Positions 20,976 through 33,194 of a DNA stretch of 64,000 bases are shown in pieces (positions within the stretch are counted from its first letter, which is position 1; each line of letters begins with the position of its first letter). The position numbers and the translations under genes are program-made. Below the pieces are notes generated by a model. That model had not been told where the DNA came from and made no database searches. It worked only from the letters and a program-made list of their open reading frames with translations. Location: positions 124,001 to 188,000 of the forward strand of contig NZ_JAAGWF010000012.1 in the NCBI RefSeq assembly GCF_010686765.1, given 5' to 3'. The stretch is from Geodermatophilus sabuli (GTDB lineage Bacteria > Actinomycetota > Actinomycetes > Mycobacteriales > Geodermatophilaceae).

Positions 20976-22757
20976 TCAGCGGACCCCCGCGGTCGCCAGG
21001 TCGTGACCGCTGTAGGCGGCCATGACCACCCCGTTGTGCAGCCGCTGACCGGCCAGCAGCTGCACGCGGGTCTCGGCCAGCGGGACGTAGGCGCCGGTGC
21101 CGACGGCCGCCGTCGCCACCTCCCGCCACGCCGCGCGGGCCGCCTCCGGCTCGCCGACCGCGCGGGCGGCGTCGACCAGCTGGTCGATGGCGGGGTCGGT
21201 GAGCCGGGCGAAGTTGGTGTTGCCCACCGGGCTGACCGACCGGCCGTCGACCAGCGGCACCAGGAACGAGCCGGGCGTGGGGAAGTCGGCCGTCCAGGTG
21301 GCCAGCACGAGCCCGTAGCCGTTGGCGGCCACGTTGTCGGGGTTGCCGATGTCGGTGGCGTAGAAGCCGGCGACCGCCAGCGGCCGCACCTCCACCCGGA
21401 TGCCCACCTCGCCGAGGTGGCCGGCGAGCTCCTCCCCCACCTTCACGCTCAGCGGGGCGTCGGGTACGGCCAGCACGGTGTCGAAGCCGTCCGGCCGGCC
21501 GCAGGCGGTCAGTGCCTCGGCGGCGGCATCCGGATCGGCCGTGGGGTCGGTCTCCTCGGGGCCGCCGTCCATCGCCCGCGGCCACAGCTGCGAGGTGCGG
21601 ACGGCGTTGAGCGAGCCACCGAGCGCCTCCTGGACGGCGGCCCGGTCGACCGCCGCGGCGACGGCCGCCCGGCAGCTGGGGTCGTCGAAGGGCGCGACGT
21701 TGGTGGGCAGCGCCAGCAACCGGACCACCCCGCTGGTCACCTCGTCCACGCGGGCGGTGACCGGGACCTCTCCCCCGGCCTCCTCGGCCAGCCGCGCGGT
21801 GGTCTGCGCCTGCACGCCGGTGCCGGAGACGTCGACGTCCGCCGACCCGGCCAGCAGCGCCTGGTCGCGCTCGAGCCCGGTGAGCCCGGTGCGGACGACG
21901 ACCTGATCGGGAAGCGCGGTGCGCACGTCGTCGGTGGCCGGGTCCCATTCGGGGTTGCGGTCGAGGACGATGCCGGTGACCGCATCGACTGCGGAGATGG
22001 CGTAGGGACCCGAGGAGACGGGGTCGCGGCCGTAGTCAGCGCCGCTGTCGCTCTCGATCGGCACCGGGCTGCTGGAGGGCAGCGCCATGACGAACGGGAA
22101 CTCCGGCTGCGGAGTGCGCAGCCGGAAGGTGATCGTGCGGTCGTCGGGGGTCTCGATCGCCGCCAGTCCGAGCCGATCGGGGGCCTCGTCCTGGTAGGGC
22201 CCGGCGTAGGGGTTGTCCGGGTCGTCCAGCAGCTCCACCACGTGGGTCGGGCCGCCGACCACGACGTCGGAGGCGAACGACCGCTCGATGCCGTACTTGA
22301 CGTCCCGGGCGGTGATCGGCCGGCCGTTCTCGAACCGGGTGCCCTCGCGCAGGGTGAACGTCCAGGTGCTCCCCCCGTCGGGGGACGTGCCCAGGTCGGT
22401 GGCGAGGTCCGGCACCAGCTGGTCGGTGCGGCCGGGCTCGGCCGAGTAGGTGACCAGCGTGCGGGTGTAGAGCCGCATCAGGTTCCACACGCCCGGCAGG
22501 TAGGAGCGCTGCGGGTCGAGGCTGTCCACCTCGCCGGTGACCACCCGGAGCGTCCCGCCGACCGTCTCCGACGGCGCCCGGACCCCGGTCAGCCCGGCGT
22601 CCGCACCGTCGCCGAGGACCGGCACGCCGGTGCCGTCGTCGGCGGAGCTGCTGCAGCTCACCGCCACGGCCACCACGAGGACGACGGCGGCGGCGATCCC
22701 CGCGATGCGTCCCCGCGTCCCCAGCGCCCAGGCCGGTCGCTCCCGCGTGGTGTCCAC
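20976..22757 (-). CDS. ABC transporter substrate-binding lipoprotein, peptide/nickel (SBP_bac_5) type
   Basis: A 593-residue extracytoplasmic solute receptor. Residues 1-35 give a lipoprotein signal: basic start, hydrophobic IAGIAAAVVLVVAVAVSC, with C35 as the lipidated cysteine. The mature part has the family 5 layout: ETVGGTLRVVTGEVDSLDPQRSY near the start, WTFTLREGTRFENGRPITARDVKYGIERSF, and the FATDIGNPDNVAANGYGLVLA region. Substrate is probably an oligopeptide or similar. No permease or ATPase genes are adjacent; it is lodged between tpiA and secG, genes that usually neighbour each other. Confidence 0.88.
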   Translation of the reverse strand: MDTTRERPAWALGTRGRIAGIAAAVVLVVAVAVSCSSSADDGTGVPVLGDGADAGLTGVRAPSETVGGTLRVVTGEVDSLDPQRSYLPGVWNLMRLYTRTLVTYSAEPGRTDQLVPDLATDLGTSPDGGSTWTFTLREGTRFENGRPITARDVKYGIERSFASDVVVGGPTHVVELLDDPDNPYAGPYQDEAPDRLGLAAIETPDDRTITFRLRTPQPEFPFVMALPSSSPVPIESDSGADYGRDPVSSGPYAISAVDAVTGIVLDRNPEWDPATDDVRTALPDQVVVRTGLTGLERDQALLAGSADVDVSGTGVQAQTTARLAEEAGGEVPVTARVDEVTSGVVRLLALPTNVAPFDDPSCRAAVAAAVDRAAVQEALGGSLNAVRTSQLWPRAMDGGPEETDPTADPDAAAEALTACGRPDGFDTVLAVPDAPLSVKVGEELAGHLGEVGIRVEVRPLAVAGFYATDIGNPDNVAANGYGLVLATWTADFPTPGSFLVPLVDGRSVSPVGNTNFARLTDPAIDQLVDAARAVGEPEAARAAWREVATAAVGTGAYVPLAETRVQLLAGQRLHNGVVMAAYSGHDLATAGVR

Positions 22758-22789
22758 CTACCCGCTCCCCGCCAGGCCGGCGGCGGCGG

Positions 22790-23632
22790 TCAGCCCCCGC
22801 CGGCGGCTGTCCGACAGATCTGTGCGAACTCGTCGCCGTCCAGGCTGGCACCGCCGACGAGCGCGCCGTCGACGTCCGGCCCGGCCAGGATCCCGGCCGT
22901 GTTCGCGGCCTTCACCGACCCGCCGTAGAGGATACGGACCAGGTCGGCCGTCTCCTGGCCGAAACGCTCGGCGAGCCGGAGGCGGAGCGCACCGCAGACC
23001 TCCTGGGCGTCCTCGGGCGTCGCGACCTCACCCGTACCGATCGCCCACACCGGCTCGTAGGCGATCACCACCCCGCCGCCGACGGTCCCCGTGCCGCCGC
23101 CCGGAGCGCTGAGCTGCTCGGCCGTCAGGCCCTCGAGCGCGGCGTCGAGCTGCGCGGTGCAGTGCGGCACGTGCTCGCCGGCGCGGCGCACGTCCAGCCC
23201 CTCGCCGACGCAGAGGATCGGCACCAGGCCGTGCCGCAGCGCCGCTGCGACCTTGGCGGCCACGACGGTGTCGTCCTCGCCGTGCAGCGCCCGCCGCTCG
23301 GAGTGCCCGACGACGACGTACGTGCAGGCCAGCGAGGCCAGCATCGCGCCGCTGACCTCGCCGGTGTAGGCGCCGGAGTCCTGCGCCGAGAGGTCCTGCG
23401 CGCCGTAGCCGATCTCGAGCTTGTCGCCGGTGACGAGCGTCTGCACGCTGCGCAGCGCCGTGAACGGCGGCAGGACGACGACCTCGGCCGCCTCCAGCTC
23501 GGGCTCCTTGAGGGAGAAGGCCAGCTTCTGCACCAGCCCGATCGCCTCGAGGTGGGTCAGGTGCATCTTCCAGTTGCCGGCGATGAGCGGCCGGCGGCCC
23601 TCCCGGCGGACCGGGGTGCCTCTGCGTGCCAT
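22790..23632 (-). CDS. tpiA: Triosephosphate isomerase
   Basis: A 280-residue TIM-barrel enzyme. Active-site residues are visible: AGNWKMH (Asn/Lys), VGHSERR (catalytic His) and [11 protein letters not shown] (catalytic Glu), with GGSVKAAN for phosphate binding. It is slightly longer than the usual ~255-260 owing to an Arg-rich N-terminus ([15 protein letters not shown]) and an insert. The ATG at 23632 gives the conserved start, 10 bp after pgk. It catalyses the glycolytic DHAP/GAP interconversion. Confidence 0.96.
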   Translation of the reverse strand: MARRGTPVRREGRRPLIAGNWKMHLTHLEAIGLVQKLAFSLKEPELEAAEVVVLPPFTALRSVQTLVTGDKLEIGYGAQDLSAQDSGAYTGEVSGAMLASLACTYVVVGHSERRALHGEDDTVVAAKVAAALRHGLVPILCVGEGLDVRRAGEHVPHCTAQLDAALEGLTAEQLSAPGGGTGTVGGGVVIAYEPVWAIGTGEVATPEDAQEVCGALRLRLAERFGQETADLVRILYGGSVKAANTAGILAGPDVDGALVGGASLDGDEFAQICRTAAGGG

Positions 23633-23642
23633 GTCCGCTCCC

Positions 23643-24835
23643 TCAGTCGGCCAGCACCGCGAGGCCGGGCAGCTCCCGGCCCTCGAGGTACTCCAGCGAC
23701 GCGCCGCCGCCGGTGCTGATGTGCCCGTAGGCGGCCTCGTCGAGGCCGAGCACCCGCACCGCGGCCGCGGAGTCCCCGCCACCGACGACGGACAGCCCGT
23801 CGACGGCGCCCACCCCCTCCGCCACCCCGCGGGTGCCGGCCTGGAAGGGGGCCAGCTCGAAGACGCCCATCGGGCCGTTCCAGAAGACGGTGCGCGCCTC
23901 GACCAGCTCGGCGGTGAACAGGTCGACGGTGAGCGGGCCCACGTCCAGTCCCATCAGGTCGTCCGGGATCGCGTCGGCCGGCGTCACGCTGGTCTCGGCG
24001 TCGGCACCGAACCGGTCCGCGCAGAGGATGTCCACCGGCAGCACGATCTTGCCGCCCGCCTCCGCCAGGAGCCGGCGGCAGGTGTCGACCTGGTCGGCCT
24101 CCAGCAACGACTTCCCGACCCCGTGGCCCTGGGCGGCGAGGAAGGTGAAGCACATGCCGCCGCCGACCAGCAGCCGGTCGACCTTCGGCAGCAGGGCCTC
24201 GATCACCGCGAGCTTGTCGCTGACCTTGGAGCCGCCGAGGACGACGACGTAGGGGCGCTCCGGGTCCTGCGTGAGGCGGGTGAGCACGTCCAGCTCGGTG
24301 GCGACCAGCCGGCCGGCGACGTGCGGCAGCCGCTGCGCGACGTCGTACACCGAGGCGTGCTTGCGGTGCACCGCGCCGAAGGCGTCGTCGACGTAGACGT
24401 CGGCGAGGGCGGCCAGCCGGTCGGCCAGCTCACCCCGCGCGGCGTCGTCCTTCGCCGTCTCGGCAGCCTCGAACCGGACGTTCTCCAGCAGGAGGACGTC
24501 GCCGTCGGCCAGCGCTCCGGCCCTCGCGCGCGCGTCGTCCCCGGCGACGTCGGCGGCCAGGGGCACCGTCGTCCCGAGCAGTTCACCGAGCCGTGCCGCG
24601 ACCGGCGCGAGGGAGAACTGGGGGTCGGGTTCGCCCTTGGGCCGGCCGAGGTGAGCGGCCACGACCACCCGGGCGCCGGCGTCCCGCAGCGCCTGCAGGG
24701 TGGGCAGGCTGGCCCGGATCCGGCCGTCGTCGGTGATCGCGCGGGTGGACGTGTCGAGCGGGACGTTCAGGTCGGCGCGCACGAGCACGCGCCGACCCGA
24801 GACGCCCTCGGCGAGGAGGTCGTCGAGCGAGCGCA

Positions 24836-24836
<1 letters not shown>
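23643..24836 (-). CDS. pgk: Phosphoglycerate kinase
   Basis: A 397-residue two-domain kinase. Seen: [13 protein letters not shown] (substrate site), [39 protein letters not shown] and the C-terminal [35 protein letters not shown]. It makes ATP from 1,3-bisphosphoglycerate. The ATG at 24836 overlaps the gap stop (ATGA), indicating a gap-pgk-tpiA operon. Confidence 0.97.
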
Positions 24837-27060
<2,224 letters not shown>

Positions 27061-27202
27061 GCCATCCACCCCCACGTTCCCCCGGGGTTACCTGGCCCCA
27101 TGTGTGGCGTCCCCTCATCTGCTGCTCGAACCGGTGCCGGTACCAGAGGTTGCGGTACCCGGCCCCGGAATTCCATGCCCTGGCGCCCCGACCGCCCGAG
27201 CG

Positions 27203-28180
27203 TCAGCCCACCCCGGCAGCGGCCCCGAGAGCCGTTGCCAGCCGCGCGGGGTCGTGCCGTGGAGCGCCGCCGAGTTCGGCCACCGGAGCCAGGACCAGCT
27301 CGGCGCCGCACTCGCGCACCGCAGACAGGAGACCACAACGGTCAACAACCGAGTCGACATCCGCGATCACCGTGTGCAGCGGCACTCCGCCGAGATGGGC
27401 GCGCAGCACCGTCAGATGCTCCTCCGGGGAGAACCCGTCCGTCTCCCCGGGCTGCGGTTCCAGGTTGAGGACGACGACGACCCGGGCCGAACTGGCGGCC
27501 AGCGCCGCCCGCAGCCGTGGCACCAGCAGGTGCGGCAGCACGGACGTGTACCAGGAGCCCGGCCCGAGCGAGACGACGTCCGCGGCGGCGATGGCCTCGA
27601 GGACGGCGGGGTGCACCGGCGGGTCCGGCGGCGAGACGATGATGTCCCGGACCCGCCCCGGGGTGGTCGCGATCGCCACCTGGCCCCGGATCGTGCGGGT
27701 GCGCGCAGGGTCGTCGGGATCGGTGCTCTCCACCCGGGCGACCAGGTCGAGCGGGACGTCGGCCATCGGCAGCACCCGGCCGCGGGCGCCCAGCAGCCGG
27801 CACAGGTCGTCCAGCGCCCGCACGGTGTCACCGCCGTGCAGCTCGACCAGGCCGGTGAGCACCAGGTTGCCGACCGGGTGGCCGGCCAGCACACCGCTGC
27901 CGCCCAGCCGGTGGTGCAGCAGCGCGGCCATGTCCCGGGTGCGGTCGGCCTCGTCGGCCAGCGCGGTGAGGGCCATCCGGAGGTCGCCGGGCGGCAGCAC
28001 CGGCATCTCCCGGCGGATGCGGCCGGAGGAGCCCCCGTCGTCGGCCACGGTGACGACCGCGGTCAGCTCCGGGGTGATCCGGCGCCAGGCGCCCAGGGCA
28101 GCGGCCAGACCGTGACCGCCGCCGAAGGCCACCACCCGCGGCGGCCGGGTGCCGGCCGCCGCGCCCTGCGCTGCCCCCAC
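27203..28180 (-). CDS. yvcK: YvcK/CofD-like gluconeogenesis factor
   Basis: A 325-residue YvcK-family protein. VVAFGGGHGLAAAL and VTVADDGGSSGRIRREMPVLPPGDLR are the signature segments, and LGPGSWYTSVLPHLLVP is also conserved. It binds UDP-sugars in Bacillus and mycobacteria and affects cell wall precursor supply and carbon-source growth. The GTG at 28180 overlaps the rapZ TAG by one base. Confidence 0.93.
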   Translation of the reverse strand: MGAAQGAAAGTRPPRVVAFGGGHGLAAALGAWRRITPELTAVVTVADDGGSSGRIRREMPVLPPGDLRMALTALADEADRTRDMAALLHHRLGGSGVLAGHPVGNLVLTGLVELHGGDTVRALDDLCRLLGARGRVLPMADVPLDLVARVESTDPDDPARTRTIRGQVAIATTPGRVRDIIVSPPDPPVHPAVLEAIAAADVVSLGPGSWYTSVLPHLLVPRLRAALAASSARVVVVLNLEPQPGETDGFSPEEHLTVLRAHLGGVPLHTVIADVDSVVDRCGLLSAVRECGAELVLAPVAELGGAPRHDPARLATALGAAAGVG

Positions 28181-29148
28181 TACTCGCGGCCCAGGTCGCG
28201 GTGCTGGGCGACGGCGGCGATGCCGTCGGCGGTGAGCCGGCGGGCGAACTCCTCGGCGATCGCGACGCTCCGGTGCTTGCCGCCGGTGCACCCCACGGCG
28301 AGGGTGAGGTAGCGCTTGCCCTCCCGCCGGTAGCCGGGGACGAGCAGGCGCAGCACGTCGAGGTAGCGGTCGAGGAAGGGGCCGGCGTCCTCCTGGCCGA
28401 GGACGTAGTCGCGCACGTCCGGGTCCTGGCCGGTGTGCGGCCGCAACTCGGGCAGCCAGTGCGGGTTGGGCAGGAAGCGGGCGTCGACGACCAGGTCGGC
28501 GTCCAGGGGCAGGCCGTACTTGAACCCGAAGCTGAGCACCGTCGCGGTCAGCGGCGGCGTCTGGCCCTCCCGGGCGAAGGCGTTCTCCAGCGTCGCCCGC
28601 AGCTGGTGCACGTTGAGGTCGCTGGTGTCGACCCACAGGTCGGCCTCCCCGGCGATGCCGGTGAGCAGCTCGCGCTCGGCGGAGATGCCGTCGATCAGCC
28701 GCCCCGAGCCCTGCAGCGGGTGCTCGCGGCGGACCGACTCGTAGCGCCGGATCAGCACGTCGTCCCGGGCGTGCACGTAGACCACCCGCGGGCGGTGACC
28801 GGCCTCGGCCAGCACCCGGATCGCCTCCTGCAGGTCGCTGGAGAACGCGCGGCTGCGCACGTCGACCACGGCGGCGAACCGGCGGACGTCGCCGCGTGCG
28901 CCGAGCTCGACCATCGGCAGCAGCAGGGCCGGCGGCAGGTTGTCCACGACGAACCAGCCGAGGTCCTCCAGCACCCGGCCGGCACTGTTCTTGCCGGCTC
29001 CGGACAGCCCGGTGACGACGACGACGTCCAGCGGCTGGAGCTCGGTGGCCGACGGGTCGATGGACGGCGGGACGTCGCTGTGCGGGTGGCCGGCGGGGCC
29101 CGTCGGCGTGCCGAGGGTGCCCAGCCGGTCGCTGGTCAGCTCGTTCAC
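28180..29148 (-). CDS. rapZ: RapZ-family P-loop nucleotide-binding protein
   Basis: A 322-residue RapZ (YvcJ) homologue. The P-loop is GLSGAGKN (47-54), followed by [22 protein letters not shown]. The C-terminal RNA-binding-type domain has [25 protein letters not shown] and [14 protein letters not shown]. The Walker A Ser/Thr after Lys is Asn here, an unusual change (see findings). A ~40-residue N-terminal extension precedes the core. The GTG at 29148 overlaps the uvrC stop (GTGA). Role in actinobacteria is not established. Confidence 0.94.
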   Translation of the reverse strand: MNELTSDRLGTLGTPTGPAGHPHSDVPPSIDPSATELQPLDVVVVTGLSGAGKNSAGRVLEDLGWFVVDNLPPALLLPMVELGARGDVRRFAAVVDVRSRAFSSDLQEAIRVLAEAGHRPRVVYVHARDDVLIRRYESVRREHPLQGSGRLIDGISAERELLTGIAGEADLWVDTSDLNVHQLRATLENAFAREGQTPPLTATVLSFGFKYGLPLDADLVVDARFLPNPHWLPELRPHTGQDPDVRDYVLGQEDAGPFLDRYLDVLRLLVPGYRREGKRYLTLAVGCTGGKHRSVAIAEEFARRLTADGIAAVAQHRDLGRE

Positions 29149-31190
29149 GAGGCCACCAGCCCGACCTCGGCCGTGGCGCCGGCGCCGGCACGCGGGGCAC
29201 CGCGCTCGGCCGGGCCGGCGGGCGAGGTGGTCGACTCGACGACCTCGGTCCCGGCGTCCGGCCCGGCGTCCGCGTCCGCGTCCGGGAGGGCGACGGCTGA
29301 CTGCACCGCCTCCGCGGTCCGCCGGCCGATGCCGGGGACGGCCATCAGCTCCTCCACGGTCGCGGCGCGCAGCCGCTTGAGGGATCCGAACTGCTTCATC
29401 AGGGCCTTCCGCCGCGTCTCCCCGAGGCCGGGGACGTCGTCCAACAAGGAGACCAGCATGCTGGTGGAGCGCTTCTGCCGGTGATAGGTGATGGCGAACC
29501 GGTGCGCCTCGTCGCGGACCCGCTGCAGCAGGTAGAGCGCCTCGGAGGTGCGCGGCAGGATCACCGGGTCCGGGTCCCCCGGCAGCCAGACCTCCTCCAT
29601 CCGCTTGGCCAGCCCGCAGACCGCGACGTCGACGACGCCGAGCTCGTCGAGCGAGCGGGCGGCCGCGGCGACCTGCGGGGCACCGCCGTCGACGACCAGC
29701 AGGTTCGGCGGGTAGGCGAACCGGCGCGGCCGGCCCTCCTCCGCGGCGACCCCCTGCTCGTCCCGGCGGTCCTGCTCCTCCTTGAGGTGGCGGGCGAACC
29801 GGCGGCGGACCACCTCGGCCATCGCGGCGGTGTCGTCGGTGCCGTTGGTGACGCTGAACCGCCGGTAGTCGGACTTCTTCGCCAGGCCGTCCTCGAACAC
29901 CACCATGCTGGCCACCACGTTGGTGCCCTGCACGTGCGAGATGTCGATGCACTCGATCCGCAGCGGGGCGTCCGGCAGCTCCAGCGCCTCCTGGAGCTCG
30001 GCCAGCGCGAGCGAGCGGGCGGTGAGGTCACTGGCCCGCTTGACCCGGTGCCGGGCGAACGCCTCCTTGGCGTTGCGCTCCACCGTCTCCAGCAGGGCCC
30101 GCTTGTCCCCGCGCTGCGGCACCCGCAGCGACACGCGACCGCCGCGGAGCTCCTCGAGCAGCTCGGTGTAGACGTCGGCGTCGTCGGGCAGCTCGGGCAC
30201 CAGCACCTCGCGGGGCACCGCCTCGCCCGCCTCCCCCGCGCCGGTCTGCTCGTCGACGCCGCCGTAGACCTGCAGGAGGAACTGCTCGACCAGCTCGCCG
30301 GTGGTGACCGCCTCCACCTTGTCGACGATCCAGCCGCGCTGGCCGCGCACCCGCCCGCCACGGACGTGGAAGAGCTGGACGGCGGCCTCCAGCTCGTCCT
30401 GGGCGAAGGCGACGACGTCGGCGTCCGTGCCGTCGCCCAGGACGACGGCCTGCTTCTCCAGGGCCCGTCGCAGCGCCCCCAGGTCGTCGCGCAGCCGGGC
30501 GGCCTTCTCGTACTCCATCGACTCGGCGGCCGACGACATCTCCCGCTCGAGCCGCTTCACCAGGTGCTCGGTGCGGCCGGCCATGAAGTCGCAGAAGTCG
30601 TCGACGATCTCCCGGTGCTCCTCGGCGCTGACCCTGCCCACGCAGGGAGCCGAGCACTTGCCGATGTACCCCAGCAGGCAGGGCCGCCCGATCTGCCCGG
30701 CCCGCTTGAAGACGCCGGTCGAGCAGGTGCGGGCGGGGAAGACGCGGGTGAGGGTGTCGAGCGTCTCGCGGATGGCCCACGCGTGCGCGTACGGGCCGAA
30801 GTAGCGGACGCCCTTCTTCTTGGGCCCGCGCATCACCTGCAGCCGCGGGTACTCCTCGTTGAGGGTGACCGCCAGAGACGGGTAGCTCTTGTCGTCCCGG
30901 TACCGGACGTTGAACCGCGGGTCGAACTCCTTGATCCAGTTGTACTCGAGCTGGAGGGCCTCGACCTCGGTGCCGACGACGGTCCACTCGACGCTGGCCG
31001 CCGTGGTCACCATCTGCCGGGTGCGCGGGTGCAGGCCGGCCACGTCGGCGAAGTAGCTGTTCAGCCGCTGCCGCAGGCTCTTGGCCTTGCCGACGTAGAC
31101 GACCCGGCCGTTCGGGTCGCGGAACCGGTAGACCCCCGGCGACTCGGGGATGCTGCCGACCGCGGGGCGGTACGTGGACGGGTCCGGCAT
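29145..31190 (-). CDS. uvrC: UvrC, excinuclease ABC subunit C
   Basis: A 681-residue nucleotide-excision-repair nuclease. In order: GIY-YIG domain ([21 protein letters not shown], ~20-40), a cysteine cluster region ([22 protein letters not shown]), UVR motif ([19 protein letters not shown]), RNase H-like domain ([14 protein letters not shown]) and helix-hairpin-helix pair ([32 protein letters not shown]). The C-terminal ~50 residues are an Asp/Ala/Gly-rich tail. First in the uvrC-rapZ-yvcK-whiA operon; a perfect palindrome lies about 50 bp upstream. Confidence 0.97.
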   Translation of the reverse strand: MPDPSTYRPAVGSIPESPGVYRFRDPNGRVVYVGKAKSLRQRLNSYFADVAGLHPRTRQMVTTAASVEWTVVGTEVEALQLEYNWIKEFDPRFNVRYRDDKSYPSLAVTLNEEYPRLQVMRGPKKKGVRYFGPYAHAWAIRETLDTLTRVFPARTCSTGVFKRAGQIGRPCLLGYIGKCSAPCVGRVSAEEHREIVDDFCDFMAGRTEHLVKRLEREMSSAAESMEYEKAARLRDDLGALRRALEKQAVVLGDGTDADVVAFAQDELEAAVQLFHVRGGRVRGQRGWIVDKVEAVTTGELVEQFLLQVYGGVDEQTGAGEAGEAVPREVLVPELPDDADVYTELLEELRGGRVSLRVPQRGDKRALLETVERNAKEAFARHRVKRASDLTARSLALAELQEALELPDAPLRIECIDISHVQGTNVVASMVVFEDGLAKKSDYRRFSVTNGTDDTAAMAEVVRRRFARHLKEEQDRRDEQGVAAEEGRPRRFAYPPNLLVVDGGAPQVAAAARSLDELGVVDVAVCGLAKRMEEVWLPGDPDPVILPRTSEALYLLQRVRDEAHRFAITYHRQKRSTSMLVSLLDDVPGLGETRRKALMKQFGSLKRLRAATVEELMAVPGIGRRTAEAVQSAVALPDADADAGPDAGTEVVESTTSPAGPAERGAPRAGAGATAEVGLVAS

Positions 31191-31239
31191 GACCCCAGGT
31201 TAGGTCGGGGGGACGACGGTCCGCCGCAGCGGCCTCCCC

Positions 31240-31261
31240 CGAACCACACCGGTGTGGTTCG
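31240..31261. promoter_or_regulatory. Perfect 22-bp palindrome in the uvrC/hydrolase divergent region
   Basis: Half-site CGAACCACACC is followed immediately by its exact complement GGTGTGGTTCG with no spacer. It lies 50 bp upstream of the uvrC ATG and 80 bp upstream of the divergent hydrolase. A TTGACA hexamer (31278-31283) on the plus strand starts 17 bases after it. The form suits a homodimeric regulator such as a TetR or GntR type. It does not match the short-spaced LexA box. Confidence 0.55.
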
Positions 31262-31341
31262 CCGCCTCCCGCGGGCGTTGACAGCCGCGGCCCGCGGGCG
31301 CCAGCCTGGTCCCGCACGGGGGCCGGCAGGAGGGCCCGGGC

Positions 31342-32235
31342 ATGGGACGGCACATCAGGTCCGGAGACCGCGCGATCTGGACCGAGCAGGTGGGACGTGG
31401 TCCCGACGTCCTGCTGATCGGCGGGCTCGGCGACACCGTGGAGTCCTGGCAGTTCCAGCTCGACGGGCTGGCCGACCGCTACCGCCTGACCGCCTTCGAC
31501 AACCGGGGCGCCGGCCGCTCCCCCATGCCGGACGGCCCCACCACCGTCGAGGCGATGGCCGACGACGCCGCCGCCGTCCTCGAGGCCCTCGGCATCGCCT
31601 CGGCGCACGTCGCCGGCTTCTCCGGCGGGGCGATGATCAGTCAGGAGCTGGCGCTGCGGCACCCGGACGTGGTCCGCAGTCTCGTGCTGCAGAGCACCTG
31701 GCCGGCGATGGACCCCCACCTGAGCCAGTGGGTCCGCTTCATCCACTGGCTCGCCGGCGCCGCACCCTCCGAGCGGGCGTTCCTGGAGGGCTTCTTCCTC
31801 GCGATCTACACGCCGCGCGCGCACAACGACGGCACGGTCGCGGCGGTCATCGAGGAGGCGATCGCGTTCCCGCACAAGCAGTCGCCGGAGGACACCCAGC
31901 GCACCCTGGACGCGTTCGCCGTCCACCGGACCCTCGACCGCCTGGACCGGATCTCCGCACCGACGCTCGTGCTGGCCGGCGGCATCGACCCGACCGCCCA
32001 CCCCGAGCTCGGCCGCGCCGTCGCGGAGCGCATCGGCGGTGCCGCGTTCGAGGTCTGGGAGACCGAGTCGCACCAGCCGTTCCAGGAGGTGCCGGACCGG
32101 TGGAACGCCCGGGTCGACGCGTTCTGGCGCGAGGTGGAGGCGAGAACCGGCACGCCGGCGCCGCGGGACGCCGCGGACGACGCCTGGTCGCCGGACCGCC
32201 CACCGGAGTCCGCCCGCCCGGTCGGTACGTCCTGA
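31342..32235 (+). CDS. Alpha/beta-fold hydrolase
   Basis: A 297-residue soluble hydrolase. The nucleophile elbow is GFSGG with S94, the oxyanion region is IGGLGDT, and FDNRGAGRSPMPDG follows the usual strand 4 pattern. The acid residue is probably in LAGGIDPTAHPEL and the His in ETESHQPFQEVP. The family includes esterases, peroxidases and lactonases, so substrate is unknown. It is the only plus-strand gene here, divergent from uvrC, and may be controlled by the palindrome at 31240-31261. Confidence 0.85.
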   Translation: MGRHIRSGDRAIWTEQVGRGPDVLLIGGLGDTVESWQFQLDGLADRYRLTAFDNRGAGRSPMPDGPTTVEAMADDAAAVLEALGIASAHVAGFSGGAMISQELALRHPDVVRSLVLQSTWPAMDPHLSQWVRFIHWLAGAAPSERAFLEGFFLAIYTPRAHNDGTVAAVIEEAIAFPHKQSPEDTQRTLDAFAVHRTLDRLDRISAPTLVLAGGIDPTAHPELGRAVAERIGGAAFEVWETESHQPFQEVPDRWNARVDAFWREVEARTGTPAPRDAADDAWSPDRPPESARPVGTS

Positions 32236-32239
32236 GGGC

Positions 32240-33163
32240 TCAGCCCGCGAGCCGCTCCTCCAGCCAGGTCAGCAGGTCGGCGGTGACCTGGTCCCGGTTG
32301 GTCTCGTTGAACACCTCGTGCCGGGCGTCGGGGTAGACGTGTTGCTCCACCGGCAGGCCGCGATCCCGGAGGAGGTCGGCGAGGGCGGTCACCTGGGCGG
32401 CGTCGGCGCCCCCCACCGGGTCGCGCTGACCGGACACCAGCAGCGCCGGCAGTCCGTCGGGCAGGCCCGCGACGGCCTCCGGGGTGGCCACCCGGACGGC
32501 GAGCCCGAACATGGCGGCGGCGTAGCCGTACGTGGGCGGGACGTCGTCGCCGCAGAGCGCGTCGGCGAGGTAGGCGTCCACCTCCGCCTCGTCCCGGGAC
32601 AGCCAGTCGTAGGACGTGCGCGCCGGCTCGAACGGCCCGTTGAAGTCGCCGAGGACGGCGACCGGCTGCTCGCCCATGCCGGCGTCGAGCGCCGCCTGCA
32701 GCTGCGGCAGCATCCCGGCCAGCTGCTCGTTGACGCCGAGGGGGCCCGACAGCACCAACCCGGCCAGCTCCTCGCCCTCCCGCTCGGCCGACGCCAGGGC
32801 GATGACCGAGCCGAGCGAGTGACCCACCAGCACGTGCGGGACACCGGGGTACGCCTCGGCCAGCCGGGCCGTGACGAGCCGGACGTCGTCGAGGACCTCC
32901 TCGGGGCCCGCGCCGTCGCCGAACCGGCCCCGACCGGTGGACTCGGTGGTCCGCCCGTGCCCTCGGTGGTCCATGGCCGCGACGGCGTAGCCGCGGGCGG
33001 TGAGCGCGTCGGCGAGACGCTGGTAGCGGCCGGCGTGCTCGGACAGGCCGTGCACCAGCTGGACGGTGGCCCGCGGGGGGCCGTCAGGCGCCCACTCGCG
33101 CAGGGCGAGGCGGACGCCGCCGCCCGCCTCCAGCCAGGTGACCTCCGCAGGCACGCTCGTCAT
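32240..33163 (-). CDS. Alpha/beta hydrolase, monoacylglycerol lipase/lysophospholipase type
   Basis: A 307-residue Hydrolase_4 family protein. VQLVHGLSEHAGRY (HG oxyanion motif), MDHRGHGRTTES and the elbow VGHSLGSVIAL are typical of monoacylglycerol lipases. The acid and His are in SGQRDPVGG and YPDARHEVFNETN. I chose the ATG at 33163 (MTSVPAEV), nine bases after a GAGG site; starts further upstream add only low-complexity residues. It probably releases fatty acids from monoglycerides or lysophospholipids. Confidence 0.88.
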   Translation of the reverse strand: MTSVPAEVTWLEAGGGVRLALREWAPDGPPRATVQLVHGLSEHAGRYQRLADALTARGYAVAAMDHRGHGRTTESTGRGRFGDGAGPEEVLDDVRLVTARLAEAYPGVPHVLVGHSLGSVIALASAEREGEELAGLVLSGPLGVNEQLAGMLPQLQAALDAGMGEQPVAVLGDFNGPFEPARTSYDWLSRDEAEVDAYLADALCGDDVPPTYGYAAAMFGLAVRVATPEAVAGLPDGLPALLVSGQRDPVGGADAAQVTALADLLRDRGLPVEQHVYPDARHEVFNETNRDQVTADLLTWLEERLAG

Positions 33164-33194
33164 GCCGGTCATCCTCGCGGACCGAGCCGGGCGC

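Noticed and set aside
31240-31261. Palindrome as a LexA/SOS box for uvrC
   Set aside because: GAAC and GTTC are present but separated by 12 or more bases instead of the four expected for Gram-positive LexA sites.
29481-32336. Plus-strand ORF of 951 aa opposite uvrC and into the hydrolase
   Set aside because: Antisense to uvrC and then out of frame with the hydrolase at 31342; no family features.
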